From: Cololabis saira
Taxonomy: Eukaryota > Chordata > Actinopteri > Beloniformes > Belonidae
Assembly (NCBI RefSeq): GCF_033807715.1
Contig: NC_084587.1
Coordinates: 15,601,017-15,665,016 of the forward strand
DNA length: 64,000 nucleotides
Direction: 5' to 3'
Shown here: in pieces, positions 1 through 12,327 of the stretch
Layout of the letters: every line of letters begins with the position of its first letter
Position numbering within the stretch: the stretch's first letter is position 1
Notes under the pieces: generated by a model
What the model saw: only the letters and a program-made list of their open reading frames with translations
What the model was told of the DNA's origin: nothing
Database searches by the model: none
Position numbers and translations under genes: made by a program

Positions 1-505
1 AAATGTAAAAAGACATTAATACGAACTGTTCCTTCCTTCTCTAATTTACATCCAGAAAAAGTTGTTCATTTATTCTGGCTTTGCCCCTCATTCGAAAAAA
101 CTATGGGCAGATATTAGCAAATTTATTATTGACTCTTTCACTAAAGATTTTAATTTACATTGGGAAAATGTTGTTTTTGGTTTCCATTGTTACCCTAAGA
201 AAGAAGGAAAATGTTACTTTTTGATAAATCTGTTTTTATTTCTTGCCAAATTTCATATTCATAAGAGTACATTTTTTCCAAGAAAACCCATTGCTTTTAT
301 GTTTTCCAGATAGAAATGGAACTTTACTTAAAACTAATCACTAAATCAACAAATGAAAAGGCTATTAAAACCGTAGACTTGTGTAATATGTATAATCTTC
401 TTGAATAACGAACATCACCCCTGGCACATGTTCTGTATTCTATTTGTATACTGTTCCTGTATACTATTCTGTGATAATTCTTTTAAATAAAGTAAAAAAA
501 AAAAA
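1..505 (+). mobile_element. 3' end of an L1/Tx1-like LINE
   Basis: A frame open from 62 to 313 encodes a piece resembling the C-terminal tail of fish L1-like ORF2 proteins, including a segment reading FLINLFLFLAKFHIHK. An AT-rich 3'UTR and an A-rich tail at about 486-506 follow. A related tail lies on the minus strand at 55.13-55.70 kb. The element enters from outside the window, so its 5' part and length are unknown. Assignment to L1/Tx1 rests on remembered family motifs. Confidence 0.6.
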
Positions 506-1080
506 TCAGAGGGGAATCCAGTCTGACGAATATTGTTATTTCCGCATAACATCCTAAAATATGCTGCGACTTTCTATGTCCAACAATCATTATAACAAGA
601 ATTCAAATGAAAAATAAATACAAAATCACAAAAAAAAAAAGATTTACGATACTATATTATAGCAGTATTTTTTTAACAACCTTGAATGATGAACATATGA
701 CTGGAAAAAATTGTCTTTTATTTGAAAGACACAAAATACAAAACAATACTGTACGTTTGCCCTATTGTTACAGTTTGTAATGCTGTATAACTGTTTAAGT
801 TTTAAAGAGCAGAGTTTCTCTCATGTATGATTTGACTTTTTTCTTTTCCAGAAATTTAACAACTAAAATTAAATAAATAAATAAAAGTAAATAAATACAT
901 GCAATTTTACATCATAAAAAAGATTGATTCATGCTCACCTTATAAGTGTAAGAGGAGATTTATTTTTGTTAAGAAGGTTATTTTGGTAATTCAGAGTTCA
1001 TTATTTTATAAATATATTCTGATGTAAATCAGGGACTATAATGACACTAGTCAGTTTATCTGTAGTGATTAGTCTGTTTT
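506..1080. other. AT-rich intergenic DNA, nothing recognised
   Basis: This stretch is AT-rich with short A and T runs. I see no splice-flanked open frame, tRNA-like sequence or terminal repeats. Confidence 0.5.
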
Positions 1081-1535
1081 AGATTGGGCGGAGTGATACG
1101 CCACAGTACGGCCCTAGGTGCTGTGTTGATGTTCTAAAATCCGACACTGTTGAGCGGACATTAAAGTACACTGGAACTCAGCAGAAGTTGTCCCCGTGTT
1201 TGTCCTACTCACGACCCGATAAAGGTTTCAATTTAATAAGGTAAGGCTTAACTCTAGTCTACACCACCCTTACATAAGTAAAAGTTCAGAGCTCAAAACG
1301 CTGCAAGAGTCCCGTGATCGGGACCGCAAACGGTACTAGTTTCTTCTGAGCGGAGTAAGATTTTCGTCCGCGGGTCGAGGCGCGGTCGGCACAAATACGC
1401 TGCACGTTACTAGTCAACACAATAGATTAATATTAATAACCCAATAGCGGATACAGTTTGTCACCTCCACGACAAGTATTGTGACGTTTTTGTATTGCGA
1501 AATTTCGTGGCACGATATATTGTTACACCCCTAGC
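1081..1535. repeat. Unclassified GC-richer block, possible LTR or MITE remnant
   Basis: About 450 bp of more GC-rich sequence lies between AT-rich flanks. Its right edge contains cacgatatattgttacacc, which resembles the ends of common fish hAT-type non-autonomous elements. I could not find a matching left end or target duplication, so the class is uncertain. Confidence 0.3.
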
Positions 1536-2350
1536 ATGCCCTACTGCCCATTCGTCCCCTCTTGCTGCTTTGGTTTGGTGCTGCACTGGTTGTGTTTAAG
1601 GTTGTTTTGGTTGTGTCGGAGGTGGTTCTTGCCATGTTTGGGGTTTTTATAATGGCCAATAAACCAAACCAAGGCCTGGATACACTTTGCGGTTCGGGCA
1701 ACATTTACGGATGATTTATTCATATTCTCTCCCATAAAAATGCATAGGTTTTGTTGCCATGGTAACAAGCCCCATAGGATAGAATGGGACAATTTGGCTT
1801 CAATATCTCAAAAGTAAACGGCAGCCTAATGAGACCTCAGTATGTTGTAGTCCTCAGCAACCCGAGTATTTTAACATTGGATCAAAGTCTCTACGATATT
1901 GTGTTGCCAAGCAACAAGCGTCCACATTTCCATTTGCTTGAAAATTTGTTGAATATCTCCAAAAAAGTAATAGCTAGCATGATGAGACTAAAATATGTTT
2001 TAGTATAACGCGTCACAGGTTTGTCAATGTTGAAATGATGTCTGTACGATAAACCGTTGCCTAGCAACAAGCGTCCAAAATAAAATGGAATTTTTTTTTA
2101 AATTGAAAGTTAAATATCGCCGAGTGTTTGTAAATTTGAACGATGTCTCTACGATAAAGTTCGGCCGAGCAATAAGCGTCTGAAATTTCGCCTTTTTTCT
2201 TTTGCTTTTTGGCATCTAGCGTTGCCACGGTAACCATTTTTTACTGAGAAAAGTAATGCCCATCCAGGCCCGATGGAGACGCATCCAAGGATGTATGCCA
2301 TGCATGGGTGCACGTTGCGGTTCGGGCCGCATTAACAGACGAAAAAAGCG
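1536..2350. repeat. Diverged tandem array with X-box-like palindromes
   Basis: Degenerate units share a stretch like tctctacgata, then a palindrome, then acaagcgtc. The palindromes are GTTGCCATGGTAAC at 1753-1766, GTTGCCAAGCAAC at 1903-1915, GTTGCCTAGCAAC at 2056-2068 and GTTGCCACGGTAAC at 2221-2234, with a decayed version near 2159-2173. The first spacings are about 150 bp, the later ones shorter. The phrase ttgcggttcgggc occurs near both edges, at about 1688 and 2316. The palindromes fit the RFX X-box consensus (GTNRCC, 0-3 nt, RGYAAC). No coding function is seen. Confidence 0.55.
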
Positions 2351-3010
2351 CGCGGAATAAGAATAAGAAAAGGGAAACCTTTTCTAGATACTATTATATC
2401 GCCTTCATTTTCATGTTTTTCCTCGTTTTTTCGGGCATGTTTTATTTTTTGGGGATTTTTTTCTCCACATCAGAGCGGGGTCATGCTGTACACCCGCTGG
2501 TGCGCAGTGGGACTTGTGCGACTTTAGCTCATTAGCAAAATGCTAGCAACATTGCCCTTTGGGCCATTCTGGACGATTGCAATATGGTCATGCCACTACT
2601 TGGCATGCCCATAGTAAGTGTTAAAGAGAAATGGATCGGTGCTCTGGGAGGGTCTTATTAATTAATTTATTCATTTAATTAATTAATTAATTAATGTATG
2701 TTGTGAGGTCACTGTCATTCTGTGTCGACTAACCTTCCCAGTTCATGTCATAAAGTGTATAAAAATCTGATTTGAGTATAAAACTATTCAAGTGGAAGCA
2801 TATGAAAAGGTGCATGAGTAAATACTTTGAGAAATCTTAATACCCATTTGCAAGTTGTTGTTTTTTTATTGCTCCCTTCCTCACTTGTTAGTGTTTGAAA
2901 TGATCAACCATCAGTCAGTGTGCAATAACTTTGTGCATTACTACATGACACTTATTTCTTTTCTATCCATATAATTATATTTTATGGCACTGTACTTTTT
3001 AATTTTAGTC
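2351..3010. other. Intergenic DNA with a TTAA simple repeat
   Basis: No gene is visible. A TTAATTAA-type simple repeat lies at about 2655-2695. The short open frames are not supported by splice sites or recognisable protein. Confidence 0.5.
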
Positions 3011-3204
3011 TTTATTGTTATTTTCATTTTTGTTTTTTATTTGTATCTTTATTTTTAATTTTGTATCTTTTTATCTTTATATGGGTGTTTGGTTTTTGGG
3101 GTGTTTTGATTTGTAAATGACAGTGCTGTGTGAGTGAGATGGAGATGTCAATTTCCCAGAGGGAACCTCCAAAAAGGATTAATAAAGTTGTCTGAATCTG
3201 AATC
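3011..3204 (+). mobile_element. LINE 3' end
   Basis: The stretch ends with cccagagggaacctcc, then aataaagttgtctgaatctgaatc. That form is typical of L2/CR1-clade LINE tails in fish, with a short terminal gaatct repeat. No coding part remains. Confidence 0.5.
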
Positions 3205-3258
3205 ATAAAACTCAGGAGATTGTTTTTCAGTTATCAGGTTGATTACAATAGTTTTCTA

Positions 3259-3306
3259 CATCCATCCATCCACCCATCCATCCATCCATCCATCCAGCCA
3301 TCCATC
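3259..3306. repeat. (CATC)n microsatellite
   Basis: A run of CATC/CCAT tetranucleotides with a few interruptions. Confidence 0.9.
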
Positions 3307-3660
3307 CTGTATATTTAAGGTCAGGTTGCAGGACAGAAGCCTGAGCGGGGAGGCCCAGACCTCCGTCTCTCCTCCAGCTTTTCCAGAGGAAGACTGATGT
3401 GTTCCCAGGCCAGCCTAAACACATACTCTCTCCAGTGTGTCTTGGCTCTACTCGGGGCCTCCTCCTGGTTGGACATGCTCCCGAGGGAGGCGTCCAGGGG
3501 GACATCCTTCCTCACCAGATGTCCAAACCACTTCAACTGGCTCCTCTTCAAATGGAGCAGTAGTGATTTTACTCTGAGTCCCTCTCGAGGGAGAGGTCAT
3601 CCACCCTTTGGAGGAATCAGAATAAGAAATACTTTATTTATCCCCGAGAGGCAATAAATG
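3307..3660 (-). mobile_element. Non-LTR retrotransposon C-terminus and tail
   Basis: On the minus strand, frames over 3321-3551 encode MKRSQLKWFGHLVRK, then [14 protein letters not shown]. This is the C-terminal signature seen in many fish Rex/RTE-like reverse transcriptase copies. The reading shifts frame near the end, so the copy is dead. A reversed LINE tail (actttatttatccccgagagg) lies at about 3630-3652. A related fragment in plus orientation lies at 58.44-58.66 kb. Confidence 0.55.
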
Positions 3661-3721
3661 AGGAAGCTCATATCCAATCATATTAAGTCACTATCCACAG
3701 TTCGTGACCATAGGTGAGGGT

Positions 3722-4085
3722 AGGAAGGTCACTTAGCAGACGCTTTTATCCAAAGCGACTTATATATGACAGAACAACACAAGCACAAAATCCCATAAGA
3801 GGGTACAGTTTTTTTGTCTCTCTTCACCACAACAGACCAAGACAAAGTCTGCAGACACTGCACTGATCCACCTGTCAATCTCTGGCTCCATGCATCTCTT
3901 CTATGAACAAGATATTGTCTTAAGTAGTTTTGAATTTACAGTGTCTACTATTAATACAGCGTTTAGACCAGCAAGATTAATTTAGTTCTGATTCCAGCTA
4001 AGATAAGACCTTTATTGATCCCCAGAGGGGAAATTCGGGTGCTACAGCAGCTCAAAGTTGGACAACATGAACTCAGGCTAAATAA
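3722..4085 (-). mobile_element. SINE/LINE tail fragments
   Basis: At about 3735-3765 the phrase gacgcttttatccaaagcgactt matches the conserved 3' region of V-SINE/L2-type elements. At about 3997-4035 cctttattgatccccagagg is a reversed LINE tail. Between them I see nothing identifiable. Confidence 0.5.
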
Positions 4086-4425
4086 ATGATAAAGAAAAAT
4101 TATAAGTATGAAAAATACAAAAAAAATAAATACAGAATATAAATTAAAAAAAAATACAGTTAAAAAGAAACTGAACAAGAGAAAGCAAAATGTGAAATAT
4201 TTCAAAGCTTAAAATATGTATTTTCTGGTATCTTTAACTGTATTCTCTTTTTTTTTTTCTTTAATTTTAATGTTTGGTCAAACTGATTCAGTTCTGTACC
4301 ACCAGTACATTTGTAACTAACAAAATTTAAATGATTTAAAAAAAGAGTTATTCGAAATATAGAGCAGTTGTGACGTCAATAAAAACAAAGTCATGTTTTA
4401 TTATTCATAATTTATTATTTATCAT

Positions 4426-4459
<34 letters not shown>

Positions 4460-4472
4460 TTATATATATATA

Positions 4473-4490
<18 letters not shown>
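4426..4490. repeat. (CA)n and (TA)n microsatellites
   Basis: A CA run at about 4426-4456 is followed by a TA run at about 4461-4490. Confidence 0.9.
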
Positions 4491-4505
<15 letters not shown>

Positions 4506-4506
4506 G

Positions 4507-5745
4507 AAAAGTCAGTTAAAGTGAATCAAATCAGAGAAATTTAGAATGTGAGGAAAAAAAATTCCGTTCACGTGTGTTTTCATTGCTTCTTATTTTAATT
4601 GCTAAGTATCTTCATCACTTACAGTTGTCATTTTAACTCTTCCTCCTTAAGGCTTGTGTCTTGAAATCATAAATATCAACTTTGCTTTATGAATGATAAA
4701 ATATGGCTTTGTTTTATGACATCACTACTGCTTTAATCCCTTTTTAAATGTGTCAAATCGCCTGACATGTTACCACCCCTGTTACTAGCTAATCTCAATT
4801 TTAGCCGTTCAACTTTTTGGTTCAAATGAATTTTTAACCCCCCCTCTATTTTTACAATTGTTTTTTTGTTACTATCACCCCTCAAAGAGCAACACCAGCT
4901 ACAGCTTTAAACTACTGTAAAGTGATTCAGTGCTCCAGTCCAGAAGCACTGAGCCATATTATTGCGAGGATAAGTAATTGTAAAACCCTTTTTTGCTTTG
5001 GACTCCATTTAGACTTCATCACAAAATGGCTTATGAGTTAATTCAATTGACATGTTTTCCGTCAACTTTATATTGTTGCAGAGTAAAGCCAGGCAGATAC
5101 ATTAGAGGGCAAGTATATTAGTTAGTTTATTGCAGATGCATGCTGGCTATTACGCAGCAAGAAACTGCAGAACAGAAGAAGGAGGGGGGGGTGGGGGAGT
5201 ATAACACTCATGCATTCATGTCTCATTTATTTTCTGTGTTTACTGTTATATGCACATCGGATGTTTGAGTTTAACCTTTCTGCTTCCCTTTGCCTCACTG
5301 CTCACTATATCAGCTATTAACTTTTTTATCCAATTTAGTATAGCCTAGGAGTGCGATAATAAACCCTTTTAAATACACAGTTAAGGGTTGTGACGGGGGA
5401 AGATCTTTGCCAGTTTTTGATTACATAAAGTCACAAATTGAGTATGTTTGATCATCACCTTCTTTTAAGGTTGCTACTGTAAATTTATGATGATATGTTT
5501 TGAAAGCTGTGTAAGAGGTGCTTTTGCCTTCCCACCAACTACTGGAAAACATAAACAGTGTTTAAATATGAGGCACTACTGTTGATGCACAAGATGCCAG
5601 CACAGTTTGCTGACTGTCCCGAGCTGAGCAGTCTCCTCCCCTACTAATCGCCTGAAGAACAACAATAGAGCACAGAGAGATAGCGTTCGGTTTCTGCCAC
5701 TTGTTCATGAGCGTCCTAGTTACATGTAGTGTTTTCTGTTAACAG
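4507..5745. other. Upstream region of SMIM14, no exon assigned
   Basis: About 1.2 kb without a recognised coding exon. The first coding exon of SMIM14 is preceded by a splice acceptor (ttaacag ending at 5745), so a 5' non-coding exon and promoter should lie upstream. I could not place them; no CpG-rich stretch marks them. Confidence 0.4.
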
Positions 5746-5766
5746 GTGGATACTGTCTGGTGAGAA

Positions 5767-8592
5767 ATGGCGGACGAAGGATTTGACCCTTGTGAGTGCA
5801 TTTGCACCCAAGAATATGCCATGAGGCGCCTCATCAACCTGGTAAGCAGCAGAATGGGGAGGCTTTTAAAATCACCTGGACATTGTTGGGCAAATTTGAT
5901 GATGACTGAGTTGAGGTGAAGGGACAAGTTGATGTATTCCAAGTATGCAACGTGAAGTGAAGATACTAAAGGGGAAAAAGGTGTAAGACAGGCGAGTCAA
6001 TGAAAGTCCTTTCAGAAAAAGGGAGAAGGAAATTAAAAGCTACTGAGTGACACAGAGCCAAAACATCCTGGTTCCTGTTCCGTGTTTGCTTTGAGAGTCT
6101 TATTACACCCTCACTCCACCCCAAAAAGACCTTTCACTCTGCTGCACTGTGTGATACCAGATTGACATTATCCTGATTCTTCTTGGTGCACAGTGAATCA
6201 TCAAAGTTGAGGATAACCTCATTTGGTGTTTGTGTGAAGGTGTAACTTGCATGGCAGGTTGTGGTTGGCTGAGAGCTCGAAGCCACTCGGAGCTCTCTGA
6301 TTGGCTTAGTACATTAAAGGGCGTTGACTCTGTGACTAAGAGTCTGCATATATCTGTTACATTTGCTTCAGGAGACAGTCACACCTACATGGTGTAATGA
6401 GGAGGGCTTGATGTTTATGACACAGAATTATGATTTCTACTCATGTTTTGTTTTTTCTGTTCAGATCAGGGTGCTTATGAAAGGGTGATGTCATGATTAT
6501 GATATCACTTGTTTGTTCTATAATATATACATAGATGTGTATATATATTGTTTTAATTTTTCCCCCAGCTCAGGCAGTCTCAGTCCTACTGCACGGACAC
6601 AGAGTGCCCTCAGGAGTGTACGTACTTGTGCTATTAGATATATATTTTTTTTTTCTTCAAAATCATGGAAATGTGTTTGCACTCATATTCTTATATGAGA
6701 AACTCTAGATTACATGTGTGAAAGCGTTGTGTTTCTGCACAGTGCCAGGACCCAGTGGGCCAGGGGGGGGAGGAGATGACCTGACCCTCCCCATGGTTCT
6801 GATGGGATGGGCGGTGGTGGCTCTGGTCCTGTTTCTGCTTCGGCCATCCAGTCTCAGGGGAAGCCGCCCTGCAAGCAAACCCACTGGACCACATAATGTC
6901 AGTACCCATCATACTCATTTTGCTTATCAAAGAGATGTTGACATGTAAAACGTTAGCCTTGGCTTTTACTTTCGTACACATGGCACCGTATGAAGTGATA
7001 TATGGCTCCTTAGTCAAAGGAGGAGGGTTGGATTTTTGACGTGTTTATGAAGTGTTTATATATATTAAAAAAAAAAAAAAAGGTTCATTTTTAGTTTGGA
7101 TGTATTTAGTGTCTTTTATTCACTTCCCTTTTATCTCTCCCATGACTTTATTCCTCTGTCCTACAGCATCTATTATAATTGTATACAAATTGTTAAGCCA
7201 GTACAATGGCTGAGGAGTTGGCAACCTTGGGCAAAAGTATTTCAAATTGGACAACGAATGCAGTGCTACTGCAGCTTCTACTCTTTGCAATTCGGCAATC
7301 CACAAAAAAAGAAAAAAAAAACACATTTTTAAAGTATGGGATTGTGGGAAAGTTGTGAAGTCAGTATTTGTAGAGATGCGGTGCATCCGAAATGCCATAC
7401 TAAACAGTATATACTCAAAAAGTATACTTAAGTTCGGCACACTTTTGAGTAAATATCAGTAGTGTGCATTCATTCGGATGTACTATTCAGAGCCACACGG
7501 CACTTCCTGCCATTGGGAGGGGGAGTTGTTACTATGGTAACAACTCCTGTCACAGTAGCAGCACCGCTCCGCTCTTTTCCGTTTATCCTGGCCCAAACAA
7601 GATGACATTATATAATATTATTATATACGAATATTATATAATAATATTATTATACTTAATAGTATACTTATGACATATACGTATCACTTAGCAACCAAAC
7701 ACCGCTGCATTGCATTGTGGGAAGTTTCTGCTTAGCTAGTGTCCATCAATCCCCACTAATAAATTTCTCCGGAATGAGTATGGATAGAGCATACTATTGA
7801 GTACATACTAATGTTTCGGACGCACTAAAAAATCTCACATACTCTTTTTGCATACTCATTGGGGTAGAAGTATGCAATTTCGGACGCAGCCATGGTCTTT
7901 TCTTAAATGGAAAATAGAAACAACATTTTATTTTAGAATGTTGATATGAAACTAAACTATTTTTATTTATTTTTAAAAAGACCAATATATTAGAATTGCA
8001 TAATTTTACATGCAACAAACATAGTATGTACCTACCAAGTACTGTTTGGTAGGAAAATGTTAATGCTGAATTCAATGATAATGTGAAGCAACACAATGTA
8101 CTCTTTTAAAAAGAAAGTTTACAGAAGTGTTTTTGTATCCTTTTTTCTTTTTTTTCCCCTCATAAATTTACCAGAGATAAACAGTGATCTGATTGATGAA
8201 TAACACCGTTTTGATGACTGGAAGAACTGTAATTAGTCACGTTCCATTAGGCAAGGCAAGTTTATTTATATAGCACAATTCAACAACAAGATGATTTACA
8301 GAGACATTAAAACATCATCACATTGCAGAAAATAAAAAAAACATGATTTAAAACAAATGGATACAGTAGTTAAAATATGGGAGTTTTAAGGTTTATGAAA
8401 CTCAGGAGGTCACTGATGTATTTTGGCTCTCAACCATTCAGAGCTTTATAGACCAACATCAGAACTTTGAAGTCTGTCCTCTGACGGACAGGCAGCCAGT
8501 GTAAAGACCTCAGAGCTGGATTGATGTGGTCCACTTTTTTGGTCTTAGTGAGGACTTGAGCAGCAGAGTTCTGAATGAGCTGCAGTTGTCTG

Positions 8593-8630
<38 letters not shown>

Positions 8631-9409
8631 TGATATTTTTAGGTAGACCTGTAAAAATTCTGTTACAATAATCAAGTCTGCTAAAGATGCATGCATAGTT
8701 GATGCATAGTTTTTCCAAGTCCTGCTGAAACATTAGTTGTTTTTTCCAAATTTGGGTCTGAGACAATCACTACACCCAGATTTCTAGCCTGATTGGTGGT
8801 TTTTAAGTGTATAGATTGAAGCTGACCTTTTTAATTGTTTTTTCTTTGACTCCAAAGACAATTACCTCTGTTTTGTCTTGTTTACTTACTGTTGTCCAAG
8901 TATGTTTGGAACCAGTTTAGTAAGGTTTCAGAAAGACCCACCCAGTTCTCCAGTCGTTTTGAGTAATATATTGTGGTCAACTGTATCATAATATGAGCCG
9001 CTCTGTGGCACAGTGGGTTAAGCAAGCGGCTCATATACTGAGGCTACAGTCGCCCTGCAGCGGTTGCAGGTTTGAATCTTTGCTGCATGTCATCCACATT
9101 CTCTCTCTCTACCCCCTTCCTGTCTGCAACTTGAATAAAGGGCCATTAGAGCCACAAAAAATCTTTAAATAAAAAAAAAAACAAAAAAAAAACAACTAAG
9201 AATTATGTTACCAATAAATTCGCTTAAAACCCAAATATCGAAAAAGAAAACCTGTATTGGAATACGGCTCTAATTGTACCAGAATGGTCATACTGAGCAG
9301 TGTTGAACCTTTTTAAAAAAAAAAAAAAAATGTAAGGTTTTTTTTTTAATTATTATTATTTTTATTGCAGAGTCGTGGAAGGGATCCCCCAGCACCGTCT
9401 GCTAACTAA
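5767..9409 (+). CDS. smim14: Small integral membrane protein 14
   Basis: Four coding exons: 5767-5841, 6569-6617, 6743-6897 and 9371-9409. They join in phase to 105 residues; human SMIM14, as I recall it, has 99. The protein starts MADEGFDPCECICTQEYAMR, a cysteine-rich N-terminus. Next comes a glycine-rich linker and one transmembrane segment at about residues 57-73 (LPMVLMGWAVVALVLFLL), then a short basic tail. The family is a single-pass ER membrane protein of poorly defined function. The start codon matches the conserved start and follows an acceptor at 5744-5745, so the exon also carries some 5'UTR. Intron 3 holds a MITE, LINE debris and a SINE. Confidence 0.92.
7376..7892. mobile_element. 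MITE with imperfect terminal inverted repeats
   Basis: The left end GCATCCGAAATGCCATACT (from about 7383) pairs imperfectly with the right end GTATGCAATTTCGGACGC (about 7870-7887), read inversely. The element is about 515 bp, non-coding, with an AT palindrome at about 7615-7660 and an X-box-like palindrome GTTACTATGGTAAC at 7528-7541. It lies in SMIM14 intron 3. The superfamily is not clear because no target duplication is obvious. Confidence 0.6.
8250..8994 (-). mobile_element. L2-like LINE fragments, copy 1
   Basis: A reversed tail (gtttatttatatagcac) lies at about 8259-8277. On the minus strand over 8430-8600 is a reverse-transcriptase C-terminal segment containing LQLIQNSAAQVLTKTKK and LRSLHWLPVRQRTDFKVL. 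An (AAT)n microsatellite interrupts it at about 8598-8628. The stretch from about 8545 recurs in MAP9 intron 1 (12422 onward), in the same orientation. It is broken and not coding. Confidence 0.7.
8995..9192 (+). mobile_element. tRNA-derived SINE, copy 1
   Basis: The head contains an A-box-like TGGCACAGTGGG and a B-box-like GGTTTGAATC about 55 bp further on, then a non-tRNA body ending in an A-rich tail. A nearly identical copy sits at 13614-13799. The 5' target duplication seen around the second copy is missing here. Confidence 0.75.
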
Positions 9410-11335
9410 CGGCGCATCCAGACAACCAGAAATCATCCAACTGCTCTGATTGGAGCAGCAGAGTAGCTGTGAACAGGACAGCAACATCATCTCCCTGTCA
9501 GCCTTCTCTCAAATATCATTTTCTTTTTTTTCCTCTTTATAATTTTCATAAATCTGTCTTTTTCATTGTTATTATTTCAGCCCAACTGATAATGGACCAA
9601 TGACAACAGAGCAGATATATTTTATTAGTGTGATAGGGCTGTATGAGTTCCTTATTCTTGCACATCAACATTATCTACAGTTACTCTACATCCACTTCAT
9701 ATTTTTTCTTATTTCTGTCAAATTTGACTTAAAAAACTTTGAAAGCTGAGCATGTTTGCATTATTCTTAGATAAAACGGGTGCATTGATCTATCAGTTGG
9801 GCTTACTCAGTTATTCCAACAAGTCTTAAACTGGGAGGTGTGTGTTTTGGAGTTGGTCCCTGAGCCCAGCTCTTGTGCTGACTGTTCTGTAAGCACTCAA
9901 GACATGAGGTCAAAATGAAGGAATGCATCACATGATCAAGGCAGATGGGAGGGGTCACTAAGAATTCCTTCTTGGGTAGTTGGGCGTTGTTCCAGTGCTT
10001 GCTGAAACGGTGGTGGGGTCGTGAGTTTTTCTCAAACATTCCACCCTTTCAACTCTATATTACAACTGTAACCAGTGCCAGTAATGGTTTTCTAATCACA
10101 TGAGGTGTTAACGTTTTAGTCAAACCAGCAGGAAGAAAGGCATTACATTAATAGGAGTAGGTAACATTCTGTATTAGGATTTTATTTACACTAAGTCATT
10201 AAATAGTCTTTTATGTTTTCAGTCAGGCCCCGGATCACTTTCTTTACCTGAACCAGCAAATAATTAGGTCTTATTATATTGTTTACCTTAATTTTTAAGA
10301 ATTGTCTGTTAGTTTAAATGTCAGCTGGTAATGCGTGTGCACAACTGATTGCATTTGCAACGAGTCATGAGTTGAGGGAGAAAATGTTAACAAAATGGTT
10401 AATGTATGAAATTAATCACAAGTAAGACAATATATTATCCAGTAATAAAGTCAGTTTTAGACTAAATGTTTTCTCTTGAGTAATGTGACTGAAGAGAGAG
10501 AAACTGATTTAATAACAGCCAAATATTTTTTTCTGAACCACACAATTTTATTCAACTGAGAAAGAAGTGATATATATAAATAAAATCAGCACATATTGAT
10601 TTTGTTCACATAATGCAATCCAGAGTTTTTGCTATAGTTTCTGTATCATAACATGTCACATTGATAAAAGAAAGATGAATGAAAATGTTTCAACAGTGCC
10701 AATGTGAATTTATCATTTTTGAAATTTAGAGCACTATTTTGCAAGTAGGTGTTTTGCAGTAAAAGTTTATTTTTGTGTTAATTTGAAAGGGGAACAGATG
10801 GTAACGGTGTGCAGTAGGGTTTCAGGTTTTTTTTTTGTTCATATGTATTTTAATAAGATTATTCAGTGATGCTGCAGCTTTTTTTTTTTTTTTTTTTTCC
10901 TGAACCACACAATTTCATTCAACTGAGTGCTCACAGCAGGATAATCTCACAGCATCCTGCAGTTGGGAGGTTCTTTTTCCAGAGTCTGACTGTATTTGTG
11001 AACATTTAAGTTGTGTTTTGCCATCAAAATGTATCTTGACCTTTGGTTACCTCCAAGATATGTTACACCAGAAAATGTGTGGATTAGCTGTAAGATTGAA
11101 TCATCTTCAGTTGAAACACCTTTGGTTTGTGATACATGGCTACTCTTTTAAATCCATATCAGTAGAATGACCATGAGCTATTTTGTAAGATGAAGAAAGT
11201 AGCCAGAATACATCACCGAGATAAATAAGTTGACGATTGTTACATCAGGAGACCTCAAATTACACTGTTACTGAGAGTAAAAGGGCTTTAACTATGCACT
11301 TTTCCTACAACAAAACAAAAAATAAAGACTTCCGT
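9410..11335 (+). other. smim14: SMIM14 3'UTR
   Basis: After the SMIM14 stop codon about 1.9 kb of AT-rich, mostly unique sequence has no other gene. AATAAA at about 11318, followed by a GT-rich stretch (ttggttgtgttttcctgtg), is the best poly(A) site. An earlier AATAAA near 10444 could give a shorter form. The extent is inferred. Confidence 0.5.
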
Positions 11336-11999
11336 CTTAACTTCTTGGTTGTGTTTTCCTGTGTACTTGTATATTTACTGTCTAATTAAATAATGTCCAC
11401 GCATGCTGCAGAACGGTTTCCCAGTACTTGCAACACTTCCTGCTCAGTATTTTGAAATTTCTTCTGTAAATGCAATTCAAATTTAAACTGTAGGCAGTTG
11501 TGCAATGTAGCTAAATTCAAAGTACTAAAATTACATTTTGAGGTGTCTGCTTAATTTGCCTTTTCGAAGTATTTTTTTACTTTCTACTCTGCACTTACTG
11601 GAAGATGCATTCTTTTAAATGTAATTGTAAATTGAAGTTGAGCTTCTCGTGTGAATACTATTAATATTATTTTTTTAGGGGTTTTAAAATGGAAAAAAAA
11701 TAATTTCCAAATTTGGACTGATGGTTTACCAAAGCAAATATTATGGTTTTAGTTTGATTTTGAGATTGTTTCATGACTTTCATAAAGTAAACAATCGGCT
11801 ATTGAAGAAATTAGTCAGCACAGGCTAAAAATTAAAATACCTATATGTAATTAATTACCACCTCGCGCTACCATTACTTCATCCCTGAGTAGTAATAACA
11901 ACGCATTTTTTTTTTTTTTTTTGCTTTTTTTTGTGTGATTACTTTTGGATCTGTAAAGTATTTTATTTTAAAATGTTTTATCAAAGTGCAACTTCTGCA

Positions 12000-12327
12000 G
12001 GTTTGAGCGTTGCCATCGGTTGCCATCATGGATCTATAATAATAACGGTTGCCATGGTGCCGGTTCCGGGTCATTTGTGCGCATGCACAAGGCTCGTTTC
12101 CCTGGGTTACCGACAACAACTCCGTTAGCTCCCAGTACAGTTAGCTCATACCGTTAGTCTGGTTTCTGGTCAGATAACATTTCTATTTTATATATATATA
12201 TATAAATATACATATAGTTGTTGAACCGCAAGTTCTTGAAAATGTTACAATAATGTTACATTAGCTATAATAACTAATAAGCTTACTGGCTTTATCGAAC
12301 GGTAGCGAGCATGCTAATGTTGACGTG
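12000..12327 (+). promoter_or_regulatory. map9: Probable MAP9 promoter and 5'UTR
   Basis: This GC-richer stretch directly precedes the MAP9 start. It contains TGCGCATGCACA at 12078-12089, one base off the palindromic NRF1 site, and three gttgccat-type half X-boxes between 12011 and 12057. Some uORF-like ATGs are present. No transcription start can be fixed from sequence alone. Confidence 0.4.

Noticed and set aside
12011..12113. A full X-box in the MAP9 promoter
   Set aside because: Only half sites and versions with two or more mismatches are present; not enough to call an RFX site.
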